From Aspergillus flavus (lineage: Eukaryota > Ascomycota > Eurotiomycetes > Eurotiales > Aspergillaceae), in assembly GCF_009017415.1 (NCBI RefSeq), contig NC_092404.1, positions 1,798,001-1,862,000 on the forward strand: DNA of 64,000 nt, in the 5' to 3' direction. Position numbers and translations under genes: made by a program. The notes beneath the pieces are model-generated. The model was not told the origin of the DNA. It searched no databases and saw only the letters and a list, made by a program, of their open reading frames with translations. This document shows, piece by piece, positions 33,615 through 45,970 of the stretch (position 1 is its first letter; every line of letters begins with the position of its first letter).

Positions 33615-34149
33615 AGAAGTACAAGGACAGGATAAATCAAAAGAAAGCAATCGAGACGAACAATAAAACGCAACAAAATTATGTTAATTCGACTACTTAG
33701 AATCGTCCAGGAATATTGTCTCTTACATTCTTGTGGCCATGCCCATCCCCATGGACCAGCATTGCCCATTATCTCTGATCGCTGACATATAGTCTCCGCA
33801 ACAAGGGCCTCAAAAATACAGTGGGCTTTCTGATCGCAATAACTGATGGCGCTAGAATTCTCTTTGGAAGATCTATGACCATGATACTCTTATCTTGCAG
33901 GGTATATACTGACTATTAGTCCAGCACCCAAGGTCAGGTCCATAGTTGACTATTTCATGAAGCCATCTCTTGCCATATCTAGCTCTTTGTATTTAGTAGG
34001 GACTTTTATATGATCAACATAGATATCGCTTGGTTAAACCTTGTGTCAAATAGTCAAGCCTGATCTCTGGAGGTTCTTACATCGATTATCATAAAATTGT
34101 TGCGTTATTGCTGACTTCCTTTTTCGCGAGTCCTCAATTGGTATCTACT
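33615..34149. other. AT-rich spacer
   Basis: About 0.5 kb lies between the regulator and the kinase relic. No gene or repeat is recognised. Confidence 0.4.
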
Positions 34150-35560
34150 AATATAATAACCGTCAACCTAAGTCTTGAAACTGAGATTGAGAAAGCTCAG
34201 CGTCTTGGGTCACTGAACCCTCTGGAAGAAGCACGACCATTCCCCACGAGGGGGTTTAAGGCCATTGAGACCAATCAATTAGTTGAAGAGGAAGAGTTGC
34301 CTGACCACCGAGCGGATAGATTTTACCCTGCTCGACCGGGCGAGATTTTCCAAAAACGCTATCAAATAGTTGCAAAACTTGGTTTTGGTACTTCATCGAC
34401 AACTTGGCTAGCTCGGGACCTGAAGTAAATACCTGCGGTTTCTAGTCCCATGATATCGACCTAACCTATGCAGAGAGCGCAAGTATGTCGCTTTGAAGGT
34501 GTATGTACATACTTCATTGGTCCATCGTGAACTCCCATGCTATGACCATATCAGCCGCCGTATGGCAAACACTTCACATCGCGGCCGAGGGAATATCCGG
34601 TGGCTGCTGGACTCTTTCGATGTAGTAGGTGAGCATGGTAAAGATGTTGTACTTGTCTTTGAGGCGGCGTAAATGAGCCTGCGTGATATGAAGCTAGTGT
34701 TTCGGCCAGATGGGTTCGATGAAGACTTTGTCCGGGGCGCCATTACGGAGCTTCTTCGAGCTTTGGACTTTTCGCATAGCGATGGAGAGGTTGTTCATAC
34801 CGGTATTATGCCTATTCGCTACTGACTTGACCTAATGTGTCGCATGCTGTTGGCTAATTTGTGGCAGATTTGCACCCAGGCAACATGCTCCTGGGCGTTT
34901 ATGATAACAACATTATGCAAAGTCTTGCGGAAAGGGAGTTCACATCTCCAGTATCTCGCAAGGCGGTGTCGCCTACTCGGACAATTTATCTCTCACGCCT
35001 CATGCGCCCAAGGGAAGGCCCAATGTTATTATCTGACTTCGGTGAGGCTAGGATTGGCCCAGGGCTACACGGCGGTGATATAATGCCCTTGGAGTATCGG
35101 GCTCCAGAGACATTGCTTTACGTAGGTTGGAGCTACCCTGTCGATATCTGGGGTGTTGGTCTGACGGTATCTTTTGAATATTCTAATAACTACCAATTCG
35201 CTCATGCTCTTAAGATGCTAAGAGTGTTCTGAAAACAGGCCTGGGACCTTCTTGAACCGAAGAGGCTCTTCACAGCGCGTGACGAGGATGACGATCTATA
35301 CGACGCTGCTCACCTTGCCTAGTTAATTGCTGCATTGGGTCCACCACCGCCTGAATTTCTGGCTGAGAATCCGGAGAGGAGAGCTGACTTGTGGGACGAA
35401 CAAGGCATGATGAGTACTCGGAAAAAATAGATAGTCTATATGAGAAGACTATTCTGTCTAGACCATTACTCTGCATTGCTTATTAACACTGTTTGGGTAG
35501 GGAATTGGCTGGGTCTTGCGCCCATTGATTAACCAGGCAGACTCGGAGCGCTGTAGGTAA
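34150..35560 (+). pseudogene. broken SRPK-like protein kinase
   Basis: The pieces are in order for a fungal SR-protein-kinase-like (CMGC/SRPK) gene: EIFQKRYQIVAKLGFGTSSTTWLARDL, VALKVYV, RGNIRWLLDSFDV, VLVFEAA, LRDMKLVFRP, DLHPGNMLLG, LLSDFGEARIG, EYRAPETLL, and the tail NWLGLAPID near 35500-35530. The junctions near 34426-34473, 34801-34866 and 35165-35239 look like normal introns. Two in-frame stops interrupt it: TAA after VFEAA (34668-34676 region) and TAG after AAHLA (35320-35323 region). Family members usually have Gln at both places, so both fit C-to-T changes. The start exon is missing or unclear. It has no intact product, although the kinase core is otherwise little damaged, so inactivation may be recent. 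Confidence 0.75.
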
Positions 35561-36230
35561 TCGGCTGGTCGCTGTGAATCTATTGTGGGCGGCTCCACCG
35601 GCTTTTGTAGATTGTCAAAAGATGAATAATATGGATACCATGCTAAAAGATAAACGTCTTAAATTCCTAGTAGATTTATGAACAAAGGACGACCTTTTGT
35701 ACCGCTACACGATCACGTGGGTGCAGACAAAGGGCCTCGGGGCGAACAAAGAGCCTCTAGGCATCTACAATTGTCACCGAAGCTATATGTCCCTGGAAAT
35801 GGTCGAAACGGTCGAAACGGTCGCAATGGTGGAAGTGAGCTAGCTACATTAAAAATAGATTGACCACCCCTCGTACCCGTGCCCCAGCCTAATACCAGCC
35901 GTAATATTCACAGGTATTATAGTCTAAGGTCATCCATTTAATTCTCTGTATCCCCTATATCGCTTCGCATTGTAGATATAAGAACAAGAAATCTGGTACG
36001 CCACTTAACCTAGATTATGCACCACAGTTCCTGTAGTATTAGATACAAGTCTCAACAGTATCCCATAGGAAGCCAATGAACCAATACCCAACTCCGATAT
36101 CATTTCTTATGTCTGCGTTTACAACTAGTGTCCGCGGATTTCAATGGCCCTATATATGCCAATGTGTCGGTGCTCGTCTCTCGTGCGCCTGCTTGCCATC
36201 AGCTTAGGGGAACAGGACAACTGGAAGATC
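35561..36230. other. spacer with a 9-bp tandem repeat
   Basis: No gene is recognised. A GGTCGAAAC-type 9-bp unit is repeated about three times at 35801-35830; in one frame it would read NGR-NGR-NGG, but that frame (35678-35863) has no other support. Confidence 0.45.
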
Positions 36231-37636
36231 TTAGACATTACCACCGGCTTCGACAGCTCCTGGAAGCGAGGGCGAGGCGGAGAGTGTTGGGGTTAAGTCC
36301 CACTCGGGGAGTTGGCAGATTTTAGATACTGTAGCCTTAGCCTGCTGAAGCATGTACACCATGTTGCTAAAGATAGTATATCGAGTGGCGTGATCAGCGG
36401 CGGCGGAGAGTGGCACCGTGAACTGGTATTGTGAATTCTTGTGTAGAGTAGTAAATAGGTACGTGTCCCCATCACTGCAAAAGCTATAGACGGGAGTTAG
36501 AGGTTGACTCTTGTCTATCCGGTTATTTTGTATAGTCGCCATGTATAGAAGTAATTCGCCTTGTGTTTTTTTCTAGTTGCTCGGGGACTTGGCCTCGATA
36601 GCGATGAGAAGCTTAATTTTGTTTGTTAGAACATCGAAGGCACCGAGTCCCCAGTCGGCGCGACTATTGATATGATATATCTTCTTGTTCTTAGAGTTGA
36701 AGATATGCTCGACGGAAGTGACCAACCTTGCTTCTAGAACTAGGGAGAACGCCGCTATGGGCTAAGATTTGAGGTTGGGAACTTGTGAGGGCTGATGATT
36801 GTTGTAGTTGATACCAGTATTGACGATCGCTAGGGTGGGAATTAAATAGGCTTCGATCACGGTATAAGATTTGTATTCGCCGTAGGCGCTATACCCGGCC
36901 CTCGCAATCGCGTCGAGCCATGAGACTATGTGGGGAAATCCCGATACGGTGAGTTCAATGTCGCCTCGAGGCATTTGGGCTTGTTTGTATATGGATAATA
37001 CGTACTGGTTAATTAGGGTAGCTCTCGCGATTCAGTACCCGTGAATTGTAGAGTCTCCGTCATCTCTTGGAGTTTGAATATCAAGTCTATCTTAAGTTCG
37101 TTGACGTCTTCTAAGGTAATCTGCGCTTCGATTAGCGGTTGCGGTAGATATATCTAATCGAGGAAGAGAATGCCAAACATATTCATTCTGTACTACTTCC
37201 TTCGAGGGTTTTAAGTGATCCATGAGCGGTAGTAAGTACGTGAGAACCGTTTGAGGTGGCATATTTTTCTCCTTGCCAGGAGTGAAGTAGACGGTATCGC
37301 TGGACAGCGCGGCGATTGATCGCACAGAGTCGTACAGTATCTCATTCGGGACAGCCAAGCGCACTTCGAGAGCAACACCCTCGTCCGACTGGTGTTCCTT
37401 GAGTAGATCATTTACTGGCAGAGACTGGTCGCCCATATACGCTTTGGCGAACTCCATGGGTTTAATCTTTAGCTCTTGGAATCCCCTGTTCACAAGGTCT
37501 ACCACGGTGCTATTATCAGGCATCTGTGTTGGACTGGTTAATACGACTCGAAATAGGGAGATGATAAATCATAGAGGTCACGCACCTCAAATACCACAGG
37601 CCTCCCATCAGGGCTTCTCAAGTACACGGTAGTCAT
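36231..37636 (-). pseudogene. broken gene: ubiquitin-like head and PD-(D/E)XK-like nuclease tail
   Basis: The start is clear: exon 37636-37586 (MTTVYLRSPDGRPVVFE) splices over a 62-nt intron to 37523. The first ~75 residues look like a beta-grasp, ubiquitin-like fold (hairpin, helix VVDLVNRGFQEL, then VALEVRLAV). A middle region follows, including PRGDIELTVSGFPHIVSWLDA. The 3' part has RADWGLGAFDVL, then LLIAIEAKSP, then QGELLLYMATIQ, the D...E-x-K...Q arrangement of PD-(D/E)XK nucleases. Breaks: a frame change after about 37130 that may be an intron, a 1-nt shift near 37017, a TAG near 36763 and a TAG near 36576. The architecture recalls Crinkler-type effectors, but similarity is structural guesswork. 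No intact product is expected. Confidence 0.55.
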
Positions 37637-40220
37637 ATCGGCGCTAATAAAAACAATAGACACGAGGTCCTAGTATAGTATACCAAAGAGATTAGAAGAG
37701 CGGTCCGGAAACACGGATAGCATACATTTACTACAACAGGAGATACGGTCGATACAGTAGCTACTATAAGATAAACGGGCTATCAACTCTATCTATTTAT
37801 AGAAGGCGAGAAAGATAGCAGAGGGAAGATTAGAGAGATAAAGAAAAAGCTAGTAGTTGCAATCCCACATAACTCAGAGAGATGGATAAGAAAGGGATAC
37901 ACACGTGAGTGGACAAGGTGATAGGTGAATAAAGAGAGTAACAGGCACCGGAGCAAGAAAACGACTGAGTCAACCCACCCGATGAATAGCGTTGGCATGG
38001 CGAGTTGATCGGCGGGTAAGAATTTGGTGGGTGTTGTTGTCACGAAAGGAAGATAAACCTGGGCAAACAGGGATTAAATGCTCCATATTAACGATGAACG
38101 TCATGTTTCGTGCCTTTCCATCCATTAATCGACCCCTTTTGAGTCAATTGTCTAAGATATCCGGATGCCACTGGATGGCTCGGAATGAAGTGACAAGTTG
38201 GCATCCTAGAATTCAGACACATACATAATCGCGCAGGTATTCCTTTCACAGTATCTTAGTTTGCCCGCTGCCGGATACATCACAATATGACTTTTTCTCG
38301 CAACGCTTTTTGTTGGTACTATAGTGATTATGGCAGGGCTCGTTCTGTCGTTTGTATCCCCCTCGTTCTCCGTCGTATGGCCCTCTTTCTGCTGAGTGTT
38401 ACTCTCTAATTATTCACCTTCATCACATATAAGCCATCCGAGCCTTCACTTTCAATCGCATTTGGTCTAGTATCTTCTTACTAATGAGAATGGTGGCCGA
38501 TGGCTTGCAAATGCCCATTTCTAAGACAATCTGCGCGGGCGCTGGCTTTTCATAGCTTGGGGTGTCGAATCGGAACGTCCTTCAGGGTTCCGAGAGACAA
38601 AGCCCTATCATCAACAAGGCTGAGACTCAATAAGGCAGATTTCACTTGAGACCACCGCCTCTTGCGGTGAGATCTCTGGTAAAAGCTACGAGATCGACCA
38701 CGTTATTAAGCTACCGTTTGTTCATGGATTAGGGTTTCAGAAAACTATGTATCTCTACACGTGTTGTCTTTTTGCTGGGAATTGGCCTACGAGCAGCATT
38801 ATATCATTGCGGACGCTCTAGCGGAATTCTATGGGGGATTACATGTTATTTTCTGAGACTTCTGGTCGCTGCTAATTTTCTTTAGCAACATTAGCAGTCG
38901 GGAGGAACTTTGTTTGTAAAGTGGAACAGATGGTGGCACCTAGTGATGGATTACTTTGAGTTGCTTAACTGCATCTATTGACAAGTAACTGCTAGCTAGA
39001 TGGACATGAGAGTAAATAGTTCGCTATTTACGCTCACAGCAATTATAGTTGACACAGTAGATTGATTCCGTTAGGAATGGAAAGTTAAGCACACCGCAAG
39101 ACCCTTTCCTCCAAGAGCTGATTCACATCTTAGCAATATTCACGTCGTGTCTCAGACTCTCGGTTTCTGGATCTCAGCCTGATTCTCGCCACATGCACCG
39201 CCTGTGAAATTCACGAAACATCTACGCTTGGAGCATACTTCACAAGTATTCCATGCATAACTAAACAAGATCAATAGGGTGCTATGGCCCCTCCCTCATC
39301 GTATGACTCTGTAGGGTAACGTCATATGAGTAACTCCTCGGCATTTGGTAAGGAAATCCCCCGCAGTCTGTTTGGATTATACCATCCACCCACGTCATTT
39401 GTCCTCCTGTGGGTGATTCTAGTCTGTGAAAGACAGGGAAGCTAGGAAGTTGCTTCAGTTTTCTCTCTCTCTCTCCCTCTCTCGTAAATTAGTAGTCTTG
39501 CCTGCTGGATACAACCCTCCACAGCACAGCTACAATTACAGTCACTTCTCCAAAAGCTTTTATCTTTAACCTCCGGACTCTGGCTCCAGTCCAGATCGGC
39601 AATAAATTAAGCATAATGCTCCTCATTTACCGTCGGCCAATTAATGTGCGTGTTATAGTTTCCCTGAAACTCTAGACTTCATAAACTAACGTTTCATCAC
39701 AAGAAGCTCAGACCCTCTGCCAAAATGACTACTGTTCCTCGTAGAGAGTTGGAAACAACGTTGTCTTTCGTTAGATAAAAAAACAAGAAGAATGAAAGGA
39801 TGGTCTCCCAGAAGCCTTCCACTCACCCCTGCCTGCATTCATCTATATCCCAGCACCGAGCCGGAGAATAAAGCATAGAATGTGAAGATATTCAAGTACA
39901 GCCAGTCTTGGCATTGTCTTTCCCCGCCCAATTCTCCACAGAGTACGCACATCAATGCATAATTCACGGCAATGTAAAAGTGGCACTTCATTTTGCGTGC
40001 ATAGAGAATACCCAGTGACGGGAGTCGGCAATTCTACGGTTCAATCATTGGTATTTAATTCTACACAGCATTACCGCGTTATGTCTATTATCCTGGCCTG
40101 TCCGACATTACACAGATTTATGCCGCTATGTAACCATCGGAGGGTATATAAATACTATGTAGGACTGAATTTGAAGCTTGTTTCATCTGCTAGACAGTTA
40201 CTTTGCATATTCGGATAATC
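37637..40220. other. 2.6-kb gene-poor region before the P450
   Basis: No gene is seen on either strand. Short frames (37789-38043, 37992-38228, 39843-40031, 39955-40218) lack protein-like features. A CT run lies near 39460-39485. Base composition is AT-rich. Confidence 0.5.
40145..40153 (+). promoter_or_regulatory. TATA box of the P450 gene
   Basis: TATATAAAT lies 68-76 nt upstream of the P450 start codon at 40221. Confidence 0.55.
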
Positions 40221-41930
40221 ATGCTTTCTTTTCTGCCTCTTTCGGGGCCCTTCAGTTCGCCTGTGGGAACTGTTGGGTTCTATCTCGGACTGGGTGTATT
40301 ACTGGTGAGTGTTTTATACTATATAAATTTGACCGGAAAACAAGAATCAAGTTACTGAGTAGAACCAAACAGAGCATTCTCTACCTCTTCGCAGTTATCA
40401 TCTATAATATATACTTCCATCCTTTAGCAAAGTTCCCCAGCCCAAAGTCATACGCAGCTACACGAATCCCATATTTCCAAGCTTTACTCGGAGGCCAAAT
40501 CGGCCAAGCTATCAAGGACCTCCACCAAAAATACGGAGAAGTAGTCCGCATCGCCCCCAACGAACTATCCTTCATCGACGGCGAAGCTTGGAAAGCAATC
40601 TACGGCACTCGACCCGGCCATAAACAAAAGCCCAAAGATGTCCGCTACTACCCACCCACCGCAGGCGGAGTCCCCAGTATCGTCATTTCCAACGATGAAG
40701 ACCACTCTCGCTTCCGACGAACACTATCTCACGCATTCTCCGAGACTTCATTGCGTGTCCAGGAGCCGCTGGTCAATAGCTATATTGATCTTTTGATACA
40801 GCGTCTGCACGAGCACTGCGAAGCTGGTAACAAACCTCTGGACATGGTTGCTTGGTATAACTTCACAACCTTCGATATCATCGGGGATCTGGCCTTCGGG
40901 GAACCGTTCAACTGTCTCCATAATTCGGCGTATCATAAATGGGTCTCCATGATCTTTAGTAATATCCGATACGGCACGTATGGAAACCTTGCGAGACGTT
41001 TTCCCGGATCTAAATTTCTACTTCGGCTCATCACGCCTACGCGTATCGCTAATGGGAGGAATTGGCATATTGAGCTCACAAAGGAGAAGGCCAAGGGTCG
41101 ACTCGCTAAGTCGAACGACCGGATGGATTTCTACGGACATATTCTGAAACAGAAGGATACAGAGCGGGCAATGACTTTCGATGAGATGGTTACGAACGGG
41201 AGTACACTGATTGTTGCCGGTTCTGAAACTACGGCCACCTTGCTCTCGGCTGTTACTTTCTATCTTCTGAAGAATGAAAGGGTTCTCAGTAAGCTTCAGC
41301 AGGAGATTAGGGCCTCGTTTGAGAGTGAAAAGGATATTACTGTTACGGGTTGTAATCAACTTGAATACCTCAATGCCGTATTGACGGAGGGCCTTCGCAT
41401 CTTCCCGCCTACTCCTACGGGACTACCTAGGATAGTTGACGCAGATGGTGATATGATTGCTGGGAAATGGGTCCCTGGTGGGGTATGTTCACAATCACCT
41501 TCCGACAATCCCAATCTCTACAACCCAAATACTAACACATCCCCCTGCAACAGACCATAGTATCAATCCCCCACCTCGCAGCCTTCCACTCCGCCTCAAA
41601 CTTCACCGAACCAGAATCCTTCATCCCAGAACGCTTCCTCGGAGATCCCCGATTCGCCAACGATAGTAAAACCGTGCTTCAACCGTTCAGCTTCGGACCC
41701 CGGAACTGCATTGGACGAAAGTATGTGTTCCGTTCCATTTGTCCTCTTGTATCCTGGCTAATGACTTTAGTTTGGCTAATGCTGAGATGCGTCTTATTCT
41801 GGCTCGTGTGCTTTATAATTTTGATTTGGAATTGGATGAGAGGAGTGAGAATTGGAGTCGGCAGGAGACGTATATTCTTTGGAATAAGCCGGGGTTGTAT
41901 GTTAGGTTGCGTCCTAGGGTTGGGATATAG
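40221..41930 (+). CDS. cytochrome P450, CYP65 / isotrichodermin C-15 hydroxylase-like
   Basis: Four exons (40221-40304, 40373-41482, 41554-41720, 41771-41930) join in phase to give 506 residues. Microsomal monooxygenase: residues about 15-45 form the ER anchor (GFYLGLGVLL, SILYLFAVIIYNIYF), followed by a Pro-rich hinge (HPLAKFPSP). The oxygen-binding I-helix is TLIVAGSETTATLL, the ExxR motif is EGLR in LTEGLRIFPPTP, PERF is in FIPERF, and the heme loop FSFGPRNCIGR has Cys450. RIAPNELSFIDGEAWKAIYG and RRTLSHAFSETSLR are typical of this fungal clan, which contains many secondary-metabolite hydroxylases. The substrate cannot be told. It is 10 kb from the monooxygenase/regulator pair, with two broken genes between. 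All catalytic residues are intact. Confidence 0.92.
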
Positions 41931-44211
41931 GATGTGATTGGTGAGGGATCGATTGGGTGAGAGGTTGAGGGCTTAGTAGTTAAGGTTGATGGGGTTGGGT
42001 TATCTTTGATAGCTTTTTCATGGATATTTTCACATGAAGATCATATTGAGATGTGTGTAGAGTAAAACGCTTATTGTAACATATAGTACGATATAGATTG
42101 AGCTGTATTGTCACTTAATCTAGATCTCTTTCTAATCAAGACTAATTCCTAAGCTATACCTTTCTAATGGAAAGGACAATGCCCAAAATTAACTCTATAC
42201 CAACAATCTCTCCTAAGGGTAATAGAAAATGTATATCCAAAGAATACCTACGATCTTTAGCCGAATACATATCCCAAACTAGCATATCATTGATCTCACT
42301 ACTAAATACCAGTACCATCAGACTGAGAATAGATATGATCTACTCCTCATCAAATCGCATACAAAAACCGAAGCTCACCTCATTGAGTAAAATAAAAGAA
42401 AATAAAGCAAGCAAGAAAGAAAAAACAGAAATACAAAAAAGCAACGCCCTCACTACATCCCAGACACTGCATCGGTAATTCATGTTCCCATCGCGTAGGC
42501 TACGCTCGATGTTAATGTAACAAGCACAAACCCTAAATGGAGTACCCCCTACGATTATGTATACTAACTAGCACGCAACCGCCCTGGGTACAAGTACACT
42601 GCACCTTCAACGTAGTATCTAACAGAATTAGTAGTAAACATTCCCGAAAATGCAGTTCGAAACTCTCTCCAAAGGAAATGGTCTTATTTCCCAAACACTC
42701 ACCCATTCGTCCCTTCCCACTCTAGAATAATCACTAAGGTCTCAATAGCCATAAACCTACATTCACCTAGTTCCCCAGACTAACCAAATAAACCTTGTTC
42801 CAAGAAATACACCCAAAGGAATTTGACGATAATGATATATCATACGCCACTACGATGCGAATTTGTGAGCTTCGAAAACCCTTCCTTTTCAGACGCGCGA
42901 CACGCATTGGGCAATACTTGAATCTACCCCGTTCGGTGATGGTGGAATACTAGGTAAGGATTCTGCGGGGAACAAGGCTTACAGTCGCCCATTATCTCAT
43001 TATCTTTATAGTAGTCTACATAGTTAAATTCTTTGGTAGATATGATAGACTATTGCAAATAGTACTCACCCTTCCAATCCTAAATAGAAATCCTAGATAG
43101 ATGTACTCCATACGATAGGGCTAATAATCCGAGTAGTAACATAACTTGCTACTAGCCCAGCCCAGCCTAGCCCTAACTCACCCCCGCACGACTCTTATCG
43201 ACCTGTCATCAACGTACATCCATCCTTCTACCCTTCCGTACATACTAGTACACATACACACACGTCCAATATGCACTGCACATCACGCAAGAACCCCAAA
43301 AGCACACATGGCATCTACACGAGTCAAGACTCAAACCTTACCCCAGATAGTCGAGGTCTAAACTTACCGCTCTGCATATTACACGTCTCATTCATACTCA
43401 AGTACATACATAGCACTACTACTAGTACTAGTACTACTAGTAGCAGAGTGCCAAGTATCCGTACCGAACTCCTCCGACCTACATACACTTACAGTAAGTA
43501 GACCTATGATAAGCAGCGAACCCAAACAGGAAAAGCCAACGGCACAACCTTCCACATTCATCCGCAAAAGAAATTATGTACATAAGGCAACCCGCATTTT
43601 CAACGAAACCCCACGGGGAGAATCCGAATGGGGAAATTTATGCGAACGTGCGAACGGATTCCGGAACCCGGTGGATGATGGATCTTTCCTGTTTACTCCG
43701 TACGTAAGTGGGATTTGGCTTGACTGGTCCACTTTGCTTCGTGTTGGTTTCTTTTTTGTTTTGTTGGGTTTCTTTTTGGGTGGGGTTGGTTCGGGGGATT
43801 GCCGATGGTATTGTTTTGTTACTATCGTACGTATTTCTTGTATGTGCATACTTGGGTGGTGGTTTGTATTGTACTTGGACTTGCATTTTGTATATATACC
43901 TATTGTGAAATAGAAGAGATATACAGTGGAAGATGTACAATTGCCTCAAAAGTCAAAAAGATCAAGTCCTGAATCCGGTTCTTTCTTTCTTTTTGCGAAA
44001 TGTCCTGTTTCCTAACGCCTGTATCGCCGTGCCTTTCATTGCCTGTTCCGTGCTTCGTAAATCATAGACATAAATATGGACATGAAGGAGAGTGAGAATG
44101 TTATGTAAAGAAAAAAAAAAAAAGAAAAACCACCATGCAAGCAAAATATCGCAAAAGTTGACTGTACAAGAACCATCGTAATATAAACAGGGTAGACGGT
44201 CGGTTTATGTA
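41931..44211. other. 2.3-kb gene-poor region
   Basis: No gene is recognised; frames such as 42167-42478 and 43506-43913 are low in protein character. A near-palindromic ACTAGT/ACTACTAG cluster lies at about 43412-43443. The part from 43700 to 43900 is strongly T/G-rich on the + strand. The 3' UTR of the RING ligase probably occupies its right end. Confidence 0.5.
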
Positions 44212-45970
44212 CTAGGTAGCTGTTGATGCGGGCGGCTGCTGCTCGCCGTCATCGCCGTGGCGTCGAGTGCGAATGCGGAATCGGTCACGAAGGCGGGACG
44301 TGAGTCGACCGCGTCGCTGTCGATCTTCTTCGTTCTCGATGCTGTTGCGGTTCTCTTCGCGCACGCTGCGCAGCGCGGCGAGACGCTCTTCGACGGTGGC
44401 TTCGCGCATTCGGCGCGCGTTCAGCGTTCCGTGCATAAAGCTGGTTAGGCGGCGATGTCGATGGTGTGATTCCTCTGTTGCTGGTTCGGCGGTGCCCTCT
44501 TGCTGTGTCTCCGTGTTATTTTCGCCTTCTTGGTTTTCATTCTCGCCTTCGGGTTGGGCGGGATTGAGGTCGATACGGCTAATCTTTGGTTAGCGATTGC
44601 GATTCTTCATGTTTTGGGAAGTGATGGAAGCATACCATAGAGGACATGTACCCGATACGTTCACCAGCCAAGGGTCAATACACTCCGGGTGGAATTGATG
44701 GTTGCAGGGCAGGACACGCAGATCCTGTCCCTTGACAAAGTCGTCAGTACAGATCGGGCACGAAAAGTTGGGATGATCTGTAGATTCCGTCGGTTTGGCT
44801 TCTTGTTCTGTATTGGACTCGGTTGTGGTATTATTCGTCGCCGGTAAAGCAGCAGTCGCCTGGGGATTCGTTTCCTGCACTGTGGTTGTTTCTGGAGTAG
44901 CATCTGGCTGACGACCCGTCTCATCGTCAGAGCCCATCTCCACATCACCCTTGACGGCATCCAGCTTGGGATCCTGTTGATTCCCGAACTTCACGATCGG
45001 AATTGTATCCAACATGGCCCTTGCCATCCCTTTCGTTCGACTTTGTCGTGGCCGCCCCGCTGTATATCGAGGTCCGTACCGTTCCGGATGACGATGGGCC
45101 CGGACCGCGCCCGTAATGATGATGGCGAGGAAGAGCGCCGTGATGATACCTGTAATACTATACAGAATAATCATAGCTGGGATGCAAGGTCAGCCGCGAC
45201 AGGAATGCATGTGCTGACATGGAATGCTCATACCAGTATTAGGGCTGTCCGTCGCCCCACCGGAATCCCCGGAGGTGGGCGGCGTCCCGGACATCGTGAA
45301 GGACATGTCGGGCTTGATACTCGTCGAACCGTTCCCCGTCGATGAATGAGAGAGTTTAGTGACAAGCTTCGCGAGAGTCGGATTGACTAGCGTGAAGACG
45401 TTGATGTAACCGTTGGCGTTGGGACCTGCGGTGTAATTACAGTGATGCACCTCGGAACTGTACAAAAGAATCGCCGATGCACGATGCGATGATGTAACGA
45501 CGTTGCGAACGGTCTCACTCGCATCTAAATTTCCGGGATAGGCGGATTGGTCGCAACTGATCAGGGCGATGTCACTCGTGTTCAATGAGATGGAGTTGGT
45601 GTCGTCCACATTCACGAGGTTGCCCGTAACATTGAAGTTCTACGCGGGACGGTCAGCATTACCCATCCCGGACACTGGTTCATCCACGCAGCGCAGTACG
45701 AACCGTCAGTTCACTCTGATCGAGATTGACCAAGGCCGTTGTCAACGGAGTAACGCTGACGCCCGACGGAAGCTGAATCTGGGCGCTCTCCAGATGAAAT
45801 CTGGCTTTTCCTACCCACGAAAGATCCCGGGAGTTGTTGGACGGCACCACAGACCAGCCGGACGAGTCTACCGCGAGAATAGTAGTCGATAGAGCGGACA
45901 GCAGAAGGAGGAGGAGGGGAAGAGAGGAAAAAGAGAAAGGGAAAAAAGAAGGGTCCTGAATGGGCCCCAT
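44212..45970 (-). CDS. PA-TM-RING type membrane E3 ubiquitin ligase
   Basis: Four exons (45970-45704, 45639-45234, 45176-44636, 44578-44212) join in phase to give 526 residues. A signal peptide (LPLLLLLLSALSTTILA) is followed by a lumenal protease-associated-like domain to about residue 215, with NNS, NVT, NYT and NGS N-glycosylation sites. One membrane span (MIILYSITGIITALFLAIIITG) follows, then a cytosolic acidic linker. The RING-H2 domain is at about 365-410: CPIC, then LPCNHQFHPECIDPWL, then CPLC. This order (PA, TM, RING-H2) is typical of endosomal/vacuolar ubiquitin ligases. The RING itself is split by the last intron (donor after CTATG). Intron 1 uses a GTTCGT donor, chosen because only it keeps phase. 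The C-terminus is Arg/Glu-rich. Confidence 0.9.

Noticed and set aside
35678..35863. Small + strand protein with NGR repeats
   Set aside because: The repeat comes from a 9-bp DNA tandem; the rest of the frame shows no support.
28328..41930. A full secondary-metabolite gene cluster
   Set aside because: No PKS, NRPS, prenyltransferase, stand-alone cyclase or transporter is present; only tailoring-type enzymes and a regulator.
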